A stretch of DNA of 64,000 nt, from the NCBI RefSeq assembly GCF_000304475.1, contig NC_018943.1, positions 806,001-870,000 of the forward strand. The letters are read 5' to 3'. Origin of the DNA: Kazachstania africana CBS 2517. Taxonomy: Eukaryota > Ascomycota > Saccharomycetes > Saccharomycetales > Saccharomycetaceae. This document shows positions 8,504 to 18,420 of the stretch, one piece after another. The first letter of the stretch is position 1; every line of letters starts with the position of its first letter. The position numbers and the translations under genes were made by a program. Below the pieces are notes generated by a model. The model ran no database searches. It saw nothing but the letters and a program-made list of their open reading frames with translations, and was not told the origin of the DNA.

Positions 8504-10116
8504 CATTTTTTTATTCTCAAGGGAAGATGCTTTGAGGGCCTCATCTTCACCGAACGTCATTACATTCTTGATATATACCGTTTGAAAGGATTGTATACGT
8601 TGTAATCATGGAAACATTTAAGATAAGCAGAGTTCAAAATTACTAGTTTTAACGGATGGCCGTTGGCCAACAAACTAGAAATATACTTTGGCGTTTATTG
8701 TGTATTAGGACAAATATCAAGATAAACGATGAATGGCTCCATCCCAAAGCTTGCCAATAAAAACTTTATACTTTTGCAATCCTGTCAATATTGATAAAAT
8801 GGACGGACCCTTCATATAATGACTAGCATATCTTCTACTATATATCTGTATGGATCGCGCCAAAGCGATTTCGGTTGTCATTTAAACTTAGAAAGCGTCA
8901 CCGCTGTTAGTCCACAATGCATGACGAAATAAACATTTTCGAAAATGAATAAATTCACATATATATATATAAGCAGGAAAGGAGAAATTTCGATTATTAA
9001 ATGCCATGGTGTCGTATCTACAAGAGTTTTGATTATATTATCTACAACAAATCCATTCACCATGAATCCATAGTTGATTAAAAACTATTATCCTGCCTCA
9101 CCTCTGGGATTGCTAAACCGCAATATAAAAAAGCAAACAAAACAAGACCCGGTTATTCACGGAATCTAAATATCGGGTATTCGCGGGAAAGAACCAGTAT
9201 AAAGAACTACGAAAACAAGAGGTGATGGAGACCTTCGTGCGATTATTTACTCTTTCCGTATCTGGCTTTGGAGCTTATCTCTGAGCGTCATGCTTTTTTA
9301 CTCTCCTCTCCACGGCGATAATAACGCCAAAAAAAGGAAAGAGAACAGAAAAAAGGAAAGCGAAACAGCTATCTTTTTCCGCCTTCGTTTCCACGGCTGG
9401 TTGACAAATGGTGGTCGCTCTCTTTACTGTGACACTCAGAAAACGACGCAGGTTTATCACTACCATCACTTTTTTTTCCTCATCGAATTTGCGTTTCCTA
9501 ATGTTTGTTCCCTCATTGTCCCCATTTCAGAGTCCTGCATCAAATTTCTTTATACCCCTACAGGGTTATCATAATTCAGACATACGTAAGAGGGCCTCGG
9601 TTTTCAATGTGCGCCGGATTATATCAGCTTTCTTCCTCAGAGGTCCTGTTACTGAAGGAGATAATAACGAAGACCTCAAATTTCCAATTGGTAAGATTAA
9701 AAATTGTCGAATATTCTCCGCTCCAATTTTTCAAATCCCACTCCATTTTAATCGAATCAATCAAATCAATTAGCAGGTTTCCCTCTTATCAGTTTGATAA
9801 TCCCTTGGTCAAGTGGGATCAGGTGGGAAAAGGAAAAAAATAAAATTATTAACAATCAGCTTGCGTAAGCGTATGTCAAGAAATTTTTGACGTCGATCCA
9901 TTTATAAAAGCTGAATATTTCAACTGTTTCTTTTTTCTTGGCACGTTTTCCCACTTTTTAATCCAAATTTATCATTAATCACTTCTTATAAATTCATTTT
10001 CATCAACTTATTTCATTCATTCAATCAACAAACACCTTTTTCTCTTTCTATAATTTATTCATTTGTATTTTCTCCATAATAATAAGCTCATATTCTAGTA
10101 AAAAAGAAAAAGAAAA

Positions 10117-12063
10117 ATGTCTTCCTCTTCAAATCAAAAGGATTCAGATCGCATATCTTTTAGTACTGAATCTAAATATGAAATGAAGGAAATTACAAAA
10201 AATTCTGACGCAAAAAGTCCAGAACAAGATAATATCGTCGAATACTTCGAAAATACTACAGGTATACCAGCTGCTGTGAATGATTCTGACTCTGATTTCG
10301 AGTATAACGGTAAAAAGAAGATTCTGCCTTCTTTTAACATTAAGCAACCTCATTTAAGAAAATTAATCGATTCTTTCAGGAGAGCTGAAGATATTGACGC
10401 ACCAACTAATCGTGACATCGAAAACGAATTGACTACCACTCTTTCTCCTTTGTCTGCCACCAAAGATCCTCAATTTGCTCCTCACGCGGAAGAAAAAGAT
10501 GATCATTTACAAAAGACTATTAAGCCTCGTCATGTTTTGCTCATGTCTTTAGGTACTGGTATCGGTACTGGTTTACTGGTCGGTAATGGTTCTGCTTTGC
10601 ATAAAGCAGGTCCAGGGGGTCTTGTTATCGGTTACGCTATCATGGGATCTTGTCTTTATTGTATCATCCAAGCATGTGGTGAAATGGCCGTCGCTTACAG
10701 TGGGTTACCAGGTAATTTCAACGCGTATCCTTCTTTTTTGGTCGATGAAGCATTTGGTTTCTCTGTCGCTTGGGTTTACTGTCTTCAATGGTTATGTGTT
10801 ATGCCTCTAGAATTAGTCACTGCATCAATGACAATTCAATATTGGACGACCACAGTCAATGCAGATGTTTTTGTTGTTATCTTTTACGTTCTAATTATAT
10901 TCATCAATGTTTTTGGTGCCAAAGGTTACGCTGAAGCAGAATTTTTCTTCAATTCATGTAAAGTACTGATGATGGCAGGTTTTTTCATATTAGCGATTGT
11001 TATCAACACTGGTGGTGCAGGTAATGATGGTTATATTGGCGCCAAATACTGGCATAACCCAGGTGCATTTAGAGGTGACAAATCCATTGATCGTTTCAAG
11101 GACGTAATGTCCACTTTCACGACAGCTGCATTTGCCTTTGGTGCATCAGAATTCATTGCCATCGGTGCTAGTGAACAATCCAACCCACGTCGTGCGATTC
11201 CATCTGCTGCCAAGACTATGATCTACAGAATTTTATTCATTTTCTTAACCTCAATTACTTTAGTCGGTTTCTTGGTTCCTTACAATTCAACAGAATTGAT
11301 GGGTTCCGGAAGTGCTGCTACAAAGGCTTCTCCCTACGTTATTGCTGTTGCTTCTCACGGTGTTAGAGTCGTTCCACATTTTATTAATGCAGTCATCTTA
11401 TTATCCGTGTTATCAGTGGCTAATTCCGCATTCTACTCCAGTTGTCGTATCTTATATTCCTTATCTCAACAAGGCTATGCACCAAGTTGGTTTAACTATA
11501 TCGATAGAGAAGGTAGACCGGCTAGAGCAATGATTATGTCCGCTTTGTTCTCTGTTATCGCCTTCTGTGCATGTTCATCCAAAGAAGAAGATGTGTTCAC
11601 TTGGTTATTAGCTATTTCAGGTTTATCTCAACTATTTACATGGATTGCCATTTGTGTGTCACACATTAGATTTAGAAGAGCAATGAAGGTACAAGGAAGA
11701 TCTGTAGATGAAATCGGTTTCAAATCTCAAGTAGGCGTATGGGGATCATCCTATGCAGCCATCATGATGACATTAGCTCTAATTGCAGAATTCTGGGTCT
11801 CCATTGCACCAATTGGTGAGGACCATTTGGACGCTCAAAATTTCTTCGAAAATTATTTGGCCATGCCAATTTTAATTGTCCTCTATTTCGGATACAAGAT
11901 ATGCAAAAGAGACTGGAAATTGTTTATCAGAGCAAAGGACATCGATTTAGTGTCTCATAGAAAGATATACGATGGTGAACTTATCAAACAAGAAGAAGAA
12001 GAATTTAAAGAAAGACTAAGAAACGGCCCATTCTGGAAAAAGGTCGTTGCATTTTGGTGTTGA
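10117..12063 (+). CDS. GNP1: Broad-specificity amino-acid permease, GNP1/AGP1 type, tandem copy 1
   Basis: This 648-residue protein belongs to the yeast amino-acid transporter family of APC permeases. A polar cytosolic amino tail of about 135 residues precedes twelve predicted membrane helices. TM1 carries the helix-breaking substrate motif SLGTGIGTG (144-152). The protein ends in FWC, the palmitoylated carboxy terminus of this family. Gnp1 and Agp1 of S. cerevisiae import Gln, Asn, Ser, Thr and other neutral amino acids at the plasma membrane. It is the first of three head-to-tail copies between SMT3 and EMI1, where S. cerevisiae has only GNP1. A 372-bp segment is identical to copy 3. Regulation by the SPS amino-acid sensor is inferred from the family. 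Confidence 0.93.
   Translation: MSSSSNQKDSDRISFSTESKYEMKEITKNSDAKSPEQDNIVEYFENTTGIPAAVNDSDSDFEYNGKKKILPSFNIKQPHLRKLIDSFRRAEDIDAPTNRDIENELTTTLSPLSATKDPQFAPHAEEKDDHLQKTIKPRHVLLMSLGTGIGTGLLVGNGSALHKAGPGGLVIGYAIMGSCLYCIIQACGEMAVAYSGLPGNFNAYPSFLVDEAFGFSVAWVYCLQWLCVMPLELVTASMTIQYWTTTVNADVFVVIFYVLIIFINVFGAKGYAEAEFFFNSCKVLMMAGFFILAIVINTGGAGNDGYIGAKYWHNPGAFRGDKSIDRFKDVMSTFTTAAFAFGASEFIAIGASEQSNPRRAIPSAAKTMIYRILFIFLTSITLVGFLVPYNSTELMGSGSAATKASPYVIAVASHGVRVVPHFINAVILLSVLSVANSAFYSSCRILYSLSQQGYAPSWFNYIDREGRPARAMIMSALFSVIAFCACSSKEEDVFTWLLAISGLSQLFTWIAICVSHIRFRRAMKVQGRSVDEIGFKSQVGVWGSSYAAIMMTLALIAEFWVSIAPIGEDHLDAQNFFENYLAMPILIVLYFGYKICKRDWKLFIRAKDIDLVSHRKIYDGELIKQEEEEFKERLRNGPFWKKVVAFWC
10912..11283 (+). 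repeat. 372-bp perfect identity tract in permease copy 1 (partner 16100-16471)
   Basis: Every base of 10912-11283 matches 16100-16471, including synonymous sites. Identity stops abruptly on both sides: 10911 is T against A at 16099, and 11284 is A against G at 16472. Flanking coding DNA is clearly diverged. This is the pattern of recent gene conversion between tandem paralogues. Confidence 0.95.
11824..11902 (+). repeat. Second identity tract, 79 bp, in permease copy 1 (partner 17015-17093)
   Basis: Bases 11824-11902 are identical to 17015-17093, coding for the penultimate membrane segment region. The offset is 5191 against 5188 for the first tract, because copy 3 has one extra codon between them. 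It may be a second conversion patch or strong conservation. Confidence 0.85.
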
Positions 12064-12572
12064 ATCATATCATATATCTACATATAAACTTTTGCATAAC
12101 TTATTTATTTAATGATATTCTATTTCTAAAAGAGATTCTTGACTCTCCCCCATCTTGACAACGGAGGTATTCCCGATTGGCTTCGTTCCAACAAATATAA
12201 GATCTGTTTCTTTAGCAGTGTGACGTAATGCTTCAACAGAACACGATGACAGATCTCTCGATCAGTATTTAGGCAGACAGCGACTAGATATAATCGCATT
12301 CATCATTTTGTGGAAGGCGCCATCTGTTCTTAAGAATATAAGTTTTTTATAAATTCTTCTCGGTTGCTCTCGTTCTCTTCAATCTAAGCGATGATTAAAT
12401 TCGCTCGAGTACGTACTTTTTCTATAATCTGGGGGGTACCCTTTTCTGGTAATAATTCGGTAAATCAAATTTATTATATAAAAATACGGCATTGTTGAAC
12501 ATATGTGATATACTGTTTTCTACTAATTAGTTAAAGTTAATTAGAGCTAAGTCGAGATAATTTTGTGGAAAT
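12064..12572. other. Intergenic region between permease copies 1 and 2
   Basis: This 509-bp promoter region for copy 2 has TATA-like runs near 12348 and 12475 (TATATAAAAA). It is much shorter than the copy 1 upstream region and not obviously similar to it. No gene is seen. Confidence 0.5.
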
Positions 12573-14507
12573 ATGTCTTCATCAAATAATGCCGACAAGG
12601 ACGACTTCATAGATAACTCAAATGTGGAGTACGAGTTGAAAGATGCCTCAAAATTGAGACGAAGGAGCTTTAATGATCTTGAAAATGAAAATATAGTCGA
12701 ATATTTTGGTAAATCTACCGACCAGTCTAGCTCCAATGAAGATCTGTCGTATGCAGGTAGAAAAAAATGGTATGAGCTAGGGGTGAAAGAGCCTCATCTT
12801 AAGAGATTTATTGATTCTTTCAAAAGAGCAGAAGAAGGTACTGAAGAAACGAAGCATATGGAAACTGAGCTAACCACCACCTTGTCTCCTCTATCTGCAG
12901 CCATAAAAGAGCATGACGTTGCTATTACAAGCAAAGAAGAGGATGCTCATCTACGTAAATCTATCCAACCTCGTCATGTGTTGATGAGTTCTCTTGCTAC
13001 AGGTGTTGGTACCGGTTTACTGGTTGGTAACGGTTCTGCTTTACACAAGGCTGGTCCTGCAGGATTAGTCATAGGTTATGCTATTATGGGTACATGCTTG
13101 TACTGTATCATTCAAGCTTGTGGTGAAATGGCCGTATCGTATAGTAACCTGCCAGGTAATTTTAACGCTTATCCAACTTTTTTGGTAGATGAAGGCTTTG
13201 GATTTGCTGTGGCTTGGGTATACTGTATTCAATGGCTATGCGTTATGCCATTAGAACTGGTTACAGCGTCTATGACCATAGATTATTGGACCACCAAAGT
13301 AAATAATGACATCTTCGTGGTTATTTTTTATGTTTTAATCATTTTAATCAACGTTTTTGGTGCGAAAGGGTATGCGGAGGCCGATTTTTTCTTTAATACC
13401 TGCAAAGTTTTGATGATTACAGGGTTTTTCATTTTAGCAATAATTATCAATGCTGGTGGTGCAGGCACAAGTGGCTACATTGGTGCCAAATATTGGCATG
13501 ACCCAGGTGCATTCAGAGGTGACAGAAGTATCGATCGGTTCAAAGATGTTATGGCAACTTTCACAACAGCTGCATTTGCATTTGGTGCATCAGAATTCAT
13601 TGCCATCGGTGCTAGTGAACAATCTAATCCACGTCGTGCCATTCCATCTGCAGCTAAAATAATGATTTACAGAATTTTATTCATCTTCTTGAGTTCCATT
13701 GCTTTAGTGGGATTTTTGGTTCCTTACGATTCTTCCGAACTGATGGGCTCTGGAAGTGGAGGTACTAAAGCGTCACCTTATGTCCTTGCAATTTCTTCGC
13801 ATGGTGTTAGGGTTGTTCCACATTTTATAAATGCAGTTATTTTATTGGCCGTTCTATCAGTGTCTAATTCTGCTTTCTACTCCAGTTGCCGTATTTTATT
13901 TTCTTTATCACAACAGGGATACGCGCCACAATGGTTCAATTATATTGACAGAGAAGGTAGACCTGCCAGAGCTATGATTATATCGATTTTGTTTGGTATC
14001 ATCGCATTCTGTGCATGCTCATCAAAAGAAGAAGAAGTTTTTACATGGCTATTGGCTATTTCTGGTCTGTCACAAATTTTTACTTGGATGGCAATCTGTC
14101 TTTCCCATATTAGATTCAGAAGAGCAATGCATGTTCAAGGAAGGTCTATCAGCGAGTTAGGATTTAGGTCGCAATTAGGTGTATGGGGTTCTGTCTATGC
14201 TGCTACCATGTTATTTTTAGCATTGATTGCAGAATTCTGGGTATCAATTGCGCCAATTGGTGAGGATCATCTTGACGCTAAAAGTTTCTTTGAAAATTAT
14301 TTGGCAATGCCAATTTTAATTGTCTTTTACTTTGGTTACAAGATATACAACAGAGATTGGAAGTTGTTTATCAGAGCGAAAAATATTGATCTAATAACAC
14401 ACAGAAATATCTTCGATGCTGAAATCATCAGGCAGGAGGAGGAAGAGTATAGAGAACAGTTAAAAAATGGCCCCACCTGGAAAAGATTAGTACACTTTTG
14501 GTGTTAG
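12573..14507 (+). CDS. GNP1: Amino-acid permease, GNP1/AGP1 type, tandem copy 2
   Basis: This 644-residue protein has the same layout as copy 1: a polar amino tail with the conserved NIVEYF element, twelve membrane segments and a terminal FWC. It is the most diverged of the three. TM1 reads SLATGVGTG (140-148), so the first glycine of the substrate-contact motif is A142. Its DNA is clearly different from copies 1 and 3 except for a 44-bp block (13581-13624) shared by all three. It is probably a plasma-membrane neutral amino-acid importer, and specificity could differ. The ATG at 12573 is preceded by an AT-rich leader. Confidence 0.92.
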   Translation: MSSSNNADKDDFIDNSNVEYELKDASKLRRRSFNDLENENIVEYFGKSTDQSSSNEDLSYAGRKKWYELGVKEPHLKRFIDSFKRAEEGTEETKHMETELTTTLSPLSAAIKEHDVAITSKEEDAHLRKSIQPRHVLMSSLATGVGTGLLVGNGSALHKAGPAGLVIGYAIMGTCLYCIIQACGEMAVSYSNLPGNFNAYPTFLVDEGFGFAVAWVYCIQWLCVMPLELVTASMTIDYWTTKVNNDIFVVIFYVLIILINVFGAKGYAEADFFFNTCKVLMITGFFILAIIINAGGAGTSGYIGAKYWHDPGAFRGDRSIDRFKDVMATFTTAAFAFGASEFIAIGASEQSNPRRAIPSAAKIMIYRILFIFLSSIALVGFLVPYDSSELMGSGSGGTKASPYVLAISSHGVRVVPHFINAVILLAVLSVSNSAFYSSCRILFSLSQQGYAPQWFNYIDREGRPARAMIISILFGIIAFCACSSKEEEVFTWLLAISGLSQIFTWMAICLSHIRFRRAMHVQGRSISELGFRSQLGVWGSVYAATMLFLALIAEFWVSIAPIGEDHLDAKSFFENYLAMPILIVFYFGYKIYNRDWKLFIRAKNIDLITHRNIFDAEIIRQEEEEYREQLKNGPTWKRLVHFWC

Positions 14508-15340
14508 AAAAAGAAAATATATATATATATATAAATATTCATTTTACATTATTATGTATTTAAATTTTATTGACATTTCGAGAAAGAGAATTATCTCAGA
14601 TAGAAATCAATGGTCTTTCACCGTTATTCATAATTGTTATCCTTCTATAAAGGGAATTTCTCGATAAGGATGATATTACCATGATTTACAGTGTATTAAA
14701 TCTCCATTGAAGAAATTGCGTGCCTTAGGCAACAGAGTGGCGCGCCAAGAAAATGTTAGCAGTGGGGACCCTGCACGGAAAATTCAGAACAGAGAGATGT
14801 CGAAGAAAAATAACAATGTTTGAAGCCGTTGCAATACAAACTACAGATTAGTAGAAAGTTGCTTTTGAAGCTCACGACTTATTGTTTCCAAAGCTTGGCA
14901 CTGTGAATATTCATTCATCTTTTCTTTTCTCTTTCTCTTCTGCTAGCAAGTCATGAACATTACATAATGCGGCGACGAAAAAAGCCAAGAATGGATGTAG
15001 CGGTTTCGCTAAACTTGAAAATCGTGACACGAAGAGGTGAATTTGAAGAACTTTTGCTCAGTTTTTTTAGAAGGTCACAGACTGTGGAGTGTCACGCAGG
15101 AAAAATTCCATTCGGTACATAGCGAAGCAAACTTCTTCTACGTAGATATTGAACTCCAGAATGCCTTCTAAATATCTAATATGCGATCAAACGACAACAG
15201 TCGAGGAACTATTATATAACCAGTAAATATATTTATATTCTTAATAGTTTTAATTTCTGATCTGTCGAGTATAGCGACAGACTTATACAGTTAATAAGAA
15301 AACCTTAAGAGAAGGTAACGAAAAAGAACAGAATTAATAA
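14508..15340. other. Intergenic region between permease copies 2 and 3
   Basis: This 833-bp stretch has an (AT)n tract immediately after the copy 2 stop (about 14517-14534) and an AT-rich leader with TATA-like sequence near 15215-15240 before copy 3. It should contain the copy 3 promoter. I find no gene and no trace of SDH7. Confidence 0.5.
14517..14534. repeat. (AT)n microsatellite after permease copy 2
   Basis: This is an uninterrupted alternating AT run directly downstream of the stop codon. It could act as an efficiency element for 3'-end formation (TATATA type). Confidence 0.6.
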
Positions 15341-17254
15341 ATGTCTCAGAGTAATAAAGATCATCATGATTATGTACCTGATTCAAAATTTGAAATGGTT
15401 GATATAGTAAAGAAACCTGAAATTAAAAATTCAGAGCAAGATAATATAGTGGAGTTCTTCACCAGCTCAAATACTGCGCATTCCGCCAGTTCGAGTGAAT
15501 CATATAGTAGATCTCCAGATAAGCCTCTATTTGGGATTACAAAACCCCATGTTAGAAAATTTGTAGATTCGTTTAGAAGGGCAGAAGACGATGAAGAAAC
15601 CGCAGAAGATTTAGAAAATGAGTTAGTTTCTACCTTGTCGCCAAGTAAAAGTAAACAGCTTCATGGGCAAAAAAATGGAGATGATGATGCACACTTGCAA
15701 AAATCTATAAGACCTCGTCACGTTCTGATGATGTCATTGGGTACTGGTATCGGCACCGGCCTACTGGTTGGTAATGGTTCTGCCTTGAGTAAAGCAGGCC
15801 CTGGTGCTCTGGTAATAGGTTACGGTATTATGGGTTCTTGTCTTTATTGCATCATCCAAGCATGTGGTGAAATGGCTGTTTGTTACAGTGGGTTGCCAGG
15901 TAATTTCAATGCATATCCATCATTTTTAGTTGATGAAGGTATGGCTTTCGGTGTCGCATGGGTATATTGTTTACAATGGTTATGTGTTATGCCATTAGAA
16001 TTGGTCACTGCATCAATGACCATTGACTATTGGACAACAAAAGTGAACTCTGACGTATTTGTGGTAATTTTCTTCGTCCTTATAACTTTGATTAATACAT
16101 TTGGTGCCAAAGGTTACGCTGAAGCAGAATTTTTCTTCAATTCATGTAAAGTACTGATGATGGCAGGTTTTTTCATATTAGCGATTGTTATCAACACTGG
16201 TGGTGCAGGTAATGATGGTTATATTGGCGCCAAATACTGGCATAACCCAGGTGCATTTAGAGGTGACAAATCCATTGATCGTTTCAAGGACGTAATGTCC
16301 ACTTTCACGACAGCTGCATTTGCCTTTGGTGCATCAGAATTCATTGCCATCGGTGCTAGTGAACAATCCAACCCACGTCGTGCGATTCCATCTGCTGCCA
16401 AGACTATGATCTACAGAATTTTATTCATTTTCTTAACCTCAATTACTTTAGTCGGTTTCTTGGTTCCTTACGATTCAACGGAACTATTAGGATCTGGTGG
16501 GTCAGCATCATCCCAAGCATCCCCTTATGTCATTGCCGTTGCTTCTCACGGTGTCAGAGTCGTCCCACATTTCATCAACGCAGTCATTTTATTATCGGTT
16601 CTATCTGTTGCAAACTCTGCATATTACTCAAGTTGCCGTATTCTGTATTCATTAGCTCAACAAGGATACGCTCCAAAATGGTTTGAATACATTGATAGAG
16701 AAGGTAGACCGGCAAGAGCTATGCTGGTGACCACAATTTTTGGTGTTATTGCATTCTGTTCATGCTCTGACAAAGAGGAAGACGTCTTTGCATGGTTACT
16801 ATCTATTGCAGGTTTATCCCAACTATTTACTTGGACCGCTATCTGTCTTTCCCACATAAGATTTAGAAGAGCCATGAAAGTACAAGGTAGATCGGTAGAT
16901 GAAATCGGTTTCAAATCTCAAGTTGGTGTATGGGGTTCAGGATATGCTGCCATCATGATGATACTAGCGTTAATTGCAGAATTCTGGGTTTCCATTGCAC
17001 CAATTGGTGAAGATCATTTGGACGCTCAAAATTTCTTCGAAAATTATTTGGCCATGCCAATTTTAATTGTCCTCTATTTCGGATACAAGATATACAAGAA
17101 AGACTGGAAGCTATTTATTAGAGCTAAGGATATCGATCTAATATCGCATAGAACAATTTTCGATGGTGAATTAGTGAGACAGGAAGAGGAAGAGTACAAA
17201 GAAAAACTAAGAAATGGACCCAAATGGAAAAGGGTAGTAGCATTTTGGTGTTAA
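15341..17254 (+). CDS. GNP1: Amino-acid permease, GNP1/AGP1 type, tandem copy 3
   Basis: This 637-residue protein has the same architecture as copy 1, with TM1 motif SLGTGIGTG, twelve membrane segments and a terminal FWC. Codons for about 124 residues in the middle of the protein are identical at DNA level to copy 1, and 79 bp near the end are also identical. The amino tail is distinct, so the copies are not simple recent duplicates. The stop lies 33 bp from the convergent EMI1 stop. It is probably a neutral amino-acid importer at the plasma membrane. Confidence 0.93.
   Translation: MSQSNKDHHDYVPDSKFEMVDIVKKPEIKNSEQDNIVEFFTSSNTAHSASSSESYSRSPDKPLFGITKPHVRKFVDSFRRAEDDEETAEDLENELVSTLSPSKSKQLHGQKNGDDDAHLQKSIRPRHVLMMSLGTGIGTGLLVGNGSALSKAGPGALVIGYGIMGSCLYCIIQACGEMAVCYSGLPGNFNAYPSFLVDEGMAFGVAWVYCLQWLCVMPLELVTASMTIDYWTTKVNSDVFVVIFFVLITLINTFGAKGYAEAEFFFNSCKVLMMAGFFILAIVINTGGAGNDGYIGAKYWHNPGAFRGDKSIDRFKDVMSTFTTAAFAFGASEFIAIGASEQSNPRRAIPSAAKTMIYRILFIFLTSITLVGFLVPYDSTELLGSGGSASSQASPYVIAVASHGVRVVPHFINAVILLSVLSVANSAYYSSCRILYSLAQQGYAPKWFEYIDREGRPARAMLVTTIFGVIAFCSCSDKEEDVFAWLLSIAGLSQLFTWTAICLSHIRFRRAMKVQGRSVDEIGFKSQVGVWGSGYAAIMMILALIAEFWVSIAPIGEDHLDAQNFFENYLAMPILIVLYFGYKIYKKDWKLFIRAKDIDLISHRTIFDGELVRQEEEEYKEKLRNGPKWKRVVAFWC
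16100..16471 (+). repeat. 372-bp perfect identity tract in permease copy 3 (partner 10912-11283)
   Basis: This is the reciprocal of the tract in copy 1; the two were compared base by base across the full length with no difference. Confidence 0.95.
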
Positions 17255-17287
17255 ATATACCTATGTAAATATTATAGTATATATATA

Positions 17288-17569
17288 TCAACTTCTTTCA
17301 TTCCAAATCAAATCGTCCGTGAGAGCATTTGTACTCTTCCTATGTTCTGATTTTGCCTTGTACCACTCTTGAACTTTAATTGGATTCTTACTATTGAATA
17401 AGCAAAATTTAAATTTCTTCAACTGGTCATCACAAGAGTTGAATTTACCGTGTCTATAGTAGTTTCTAAATTGACCACCAATTGAATAGCATATTGTCAG
17501 CTGATCAAAGGCCTCCATACAACTCATAGTGGTAGGATACTTGGAGAAGACCTCATCATCCTTAGACAT
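17288..17569 (-). CDS. EMI1: Emi1, twin CX9C mitochondrial-type protein
   Basis: This small 93-residue protein has two perfect CX9C pairs (C17/C27 and C45/C55 region), the hallmark of intermembrane-space CHCH proteins oxidised by Mia40. In S. cerevisiae, EMI1 is needed for full induction of the meiotic regulator IME1 and influences mitochondrial form; the mechanism is not settled. Its place directly before a divergent GRX2 matches S. cerevisiae YDR512C. SDH7, which precedes it in S. cerevisiae, is absent here. Confidence 0.92.
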   Translation of the reverse strand: MSKDDEVFSKYPTTMSCMEAFDQLTICYSIGGQFRNYYRHGKFNSCDDQLKKFKFCLFNSKNPIKVQEWYKAKSEHRKSTNALTDDLIWNERS

Positions 17570-18309
<740 letters not shown>

Positions 18310-18420
18310 GCATATATCATATATACACGTTTTATTATGTTTATTGTTTATATATGCAGTTTTAATAAGATGCAAATGACTTCGTTTCAATCGAATACAT
18401 TGAATGCAGGTAGAAAAAGA

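Larger units (their letters stand above)
7860..10116. other. 2.26-kb gene-free region between SMT3 and the first permease (divergent promoters)
   Basis: No coding frame here resembles a known protein; the small frames at 8878-9063 and 9275-9843 overlap one another and look random. It contains an extended CACGTG box near SMT3, a hairpin at 8479-8503, a CGG-rich patch at 9145-9190 and a pyrimidine-rich leader with TATAAAA near 9902 before the permease ATG. Amino-acid permease genes of this family are known to have long, sensor-controlled promoters (SPS/Stp1-Stp2 and GATA factors). I see no SDH7 remnant here. Confidence 0.55.

Noticed and set aside
8878..9063. 61-codon minus-strand frame in the SMT3-permease gap
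   Set aside because: It is short and AT-driven, with no family resemblance and no neighbour that suggests a role.
9290..9843. Three overlapping plus-strand frames before permease copy 1
   Set aside because: They occupy overlapping frames in a pyrimidine-rich promoter, which produces open frames by composition; none resembles a protein.
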